This document shows, piece by piece, positions 63,780-64,000 of a DNA stretch of 64,000 bases. The DNA is taken from contig JASFXZ010000095.1 in the NCBI GenBank assembly GCA_032209605.1, positions 62,001 through 126,000 on the forward strand. The letters run 5' to 3'. The DNA comes from Mactromeris polynyma (lineage: Eukaryota > Mollusca > Bivalvia > Venerida > Mactridae). Positions within the stretch are counted from its first letter, which is position 1, and each line of letters begins with the position of its first letter. The notes beneath the pieces are model-generated. The model made no database searches, was not told the DNA's origin, and saw nothing but the letters and a program-made list of their open reading frames with translations. The position numbers were made by a program, and so were the translations under genes.

Positions 63780-64000
63780 ATATGTTCAATAATTCATTTA
63801 TCTCCTAGTTACAACACAGTTCCCATCATTTATCTCCTAGTTACAACACAGTTCCCATCATTTATCTCCTAGTTACAACACAGTTCCCATCATTTATCTC
63901 CTAGTTACAACACAGTTCCCATCATTTATCTCCTAGTTACAACACAGTTCCCATCACGTATCTCCTAGTTACAACACAGTTCCCATCACATATCTCCTAG
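63780..64000 (+). repeat. 32-bp minisatellite, about 7 copies, cut by the window edge
   Basis: The unit is CATTTATCTCCTAGTTACAA plus CACAGTTCCCAT. The array continues beyond position 64000. Confidence -1.

Overview
This is animal nuclear DNA: AT-rich, with GT-AG introns, three recognisable animal genes and heavy loads of short inverted-repeat elements (MITEs), tRNA-derived SINEs and minisatellites. The repeat style, including frequent ACATGTA-type words, suggests a lophotrochozoan, most likely a mollusc. That assignment is inference; no species marker was identified.

Layout. (1) Positions 243-3066, minus strand: ribosomal protein L3 (RPL3), six of its exons; the last coding exon lies beyond the left edge. 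(2) Positions 3309-6810, plus strand: a complete four-exon NDUFB10 (complex I subunit), divergent from RPL3 across about 240 bp holding a CACGTG box and a 5' TOP-like tract. (3) Positions 6811-12097: intergenic DNA with MITEs and no supported gene. (4) Positions 12098-63140, plus strand: one very long gene for a TRPA1-like ankyrin-repeat cation channel. I assembled 29 exons whose splice phases all join, giving 3,501 coding bases including the stop (1,166 residues): an N-terminal tail, 15-16 ankyrin repeats, a pre-S1 linker, six membrane segments with an LGE selectivity filter, and a C-terminal tail. The first exon is the least certain; an alternative start exon is possible at 17608.

The TRPA1-like introns hold about a dozen unrelated minisatellites (units 27-81 bp), several beginning within about 100 bp of an exon donor. 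The most unusual is a 33-bp array (12376-13643) that starts at the donor of exon 1 and carries an acceptor-like plus donor-like site in every unit. A 48-bp duplication at exon 28 makes two in-frame acceptors. A 54-bp array at 56634-57927 is open in one frame for 456 codons. MITE families recur through the introns, one copy lies in the 3' UTR, and one family carries perfect CRE (TGACGTCA) sites.

I found no evidence of a prokaryotic, viral or CRISPR system. The interest lies in the divergent TRPA1-like channel, which lacks the classical electrophile-sensing cysteines, and in the repeats built around its splice sites.
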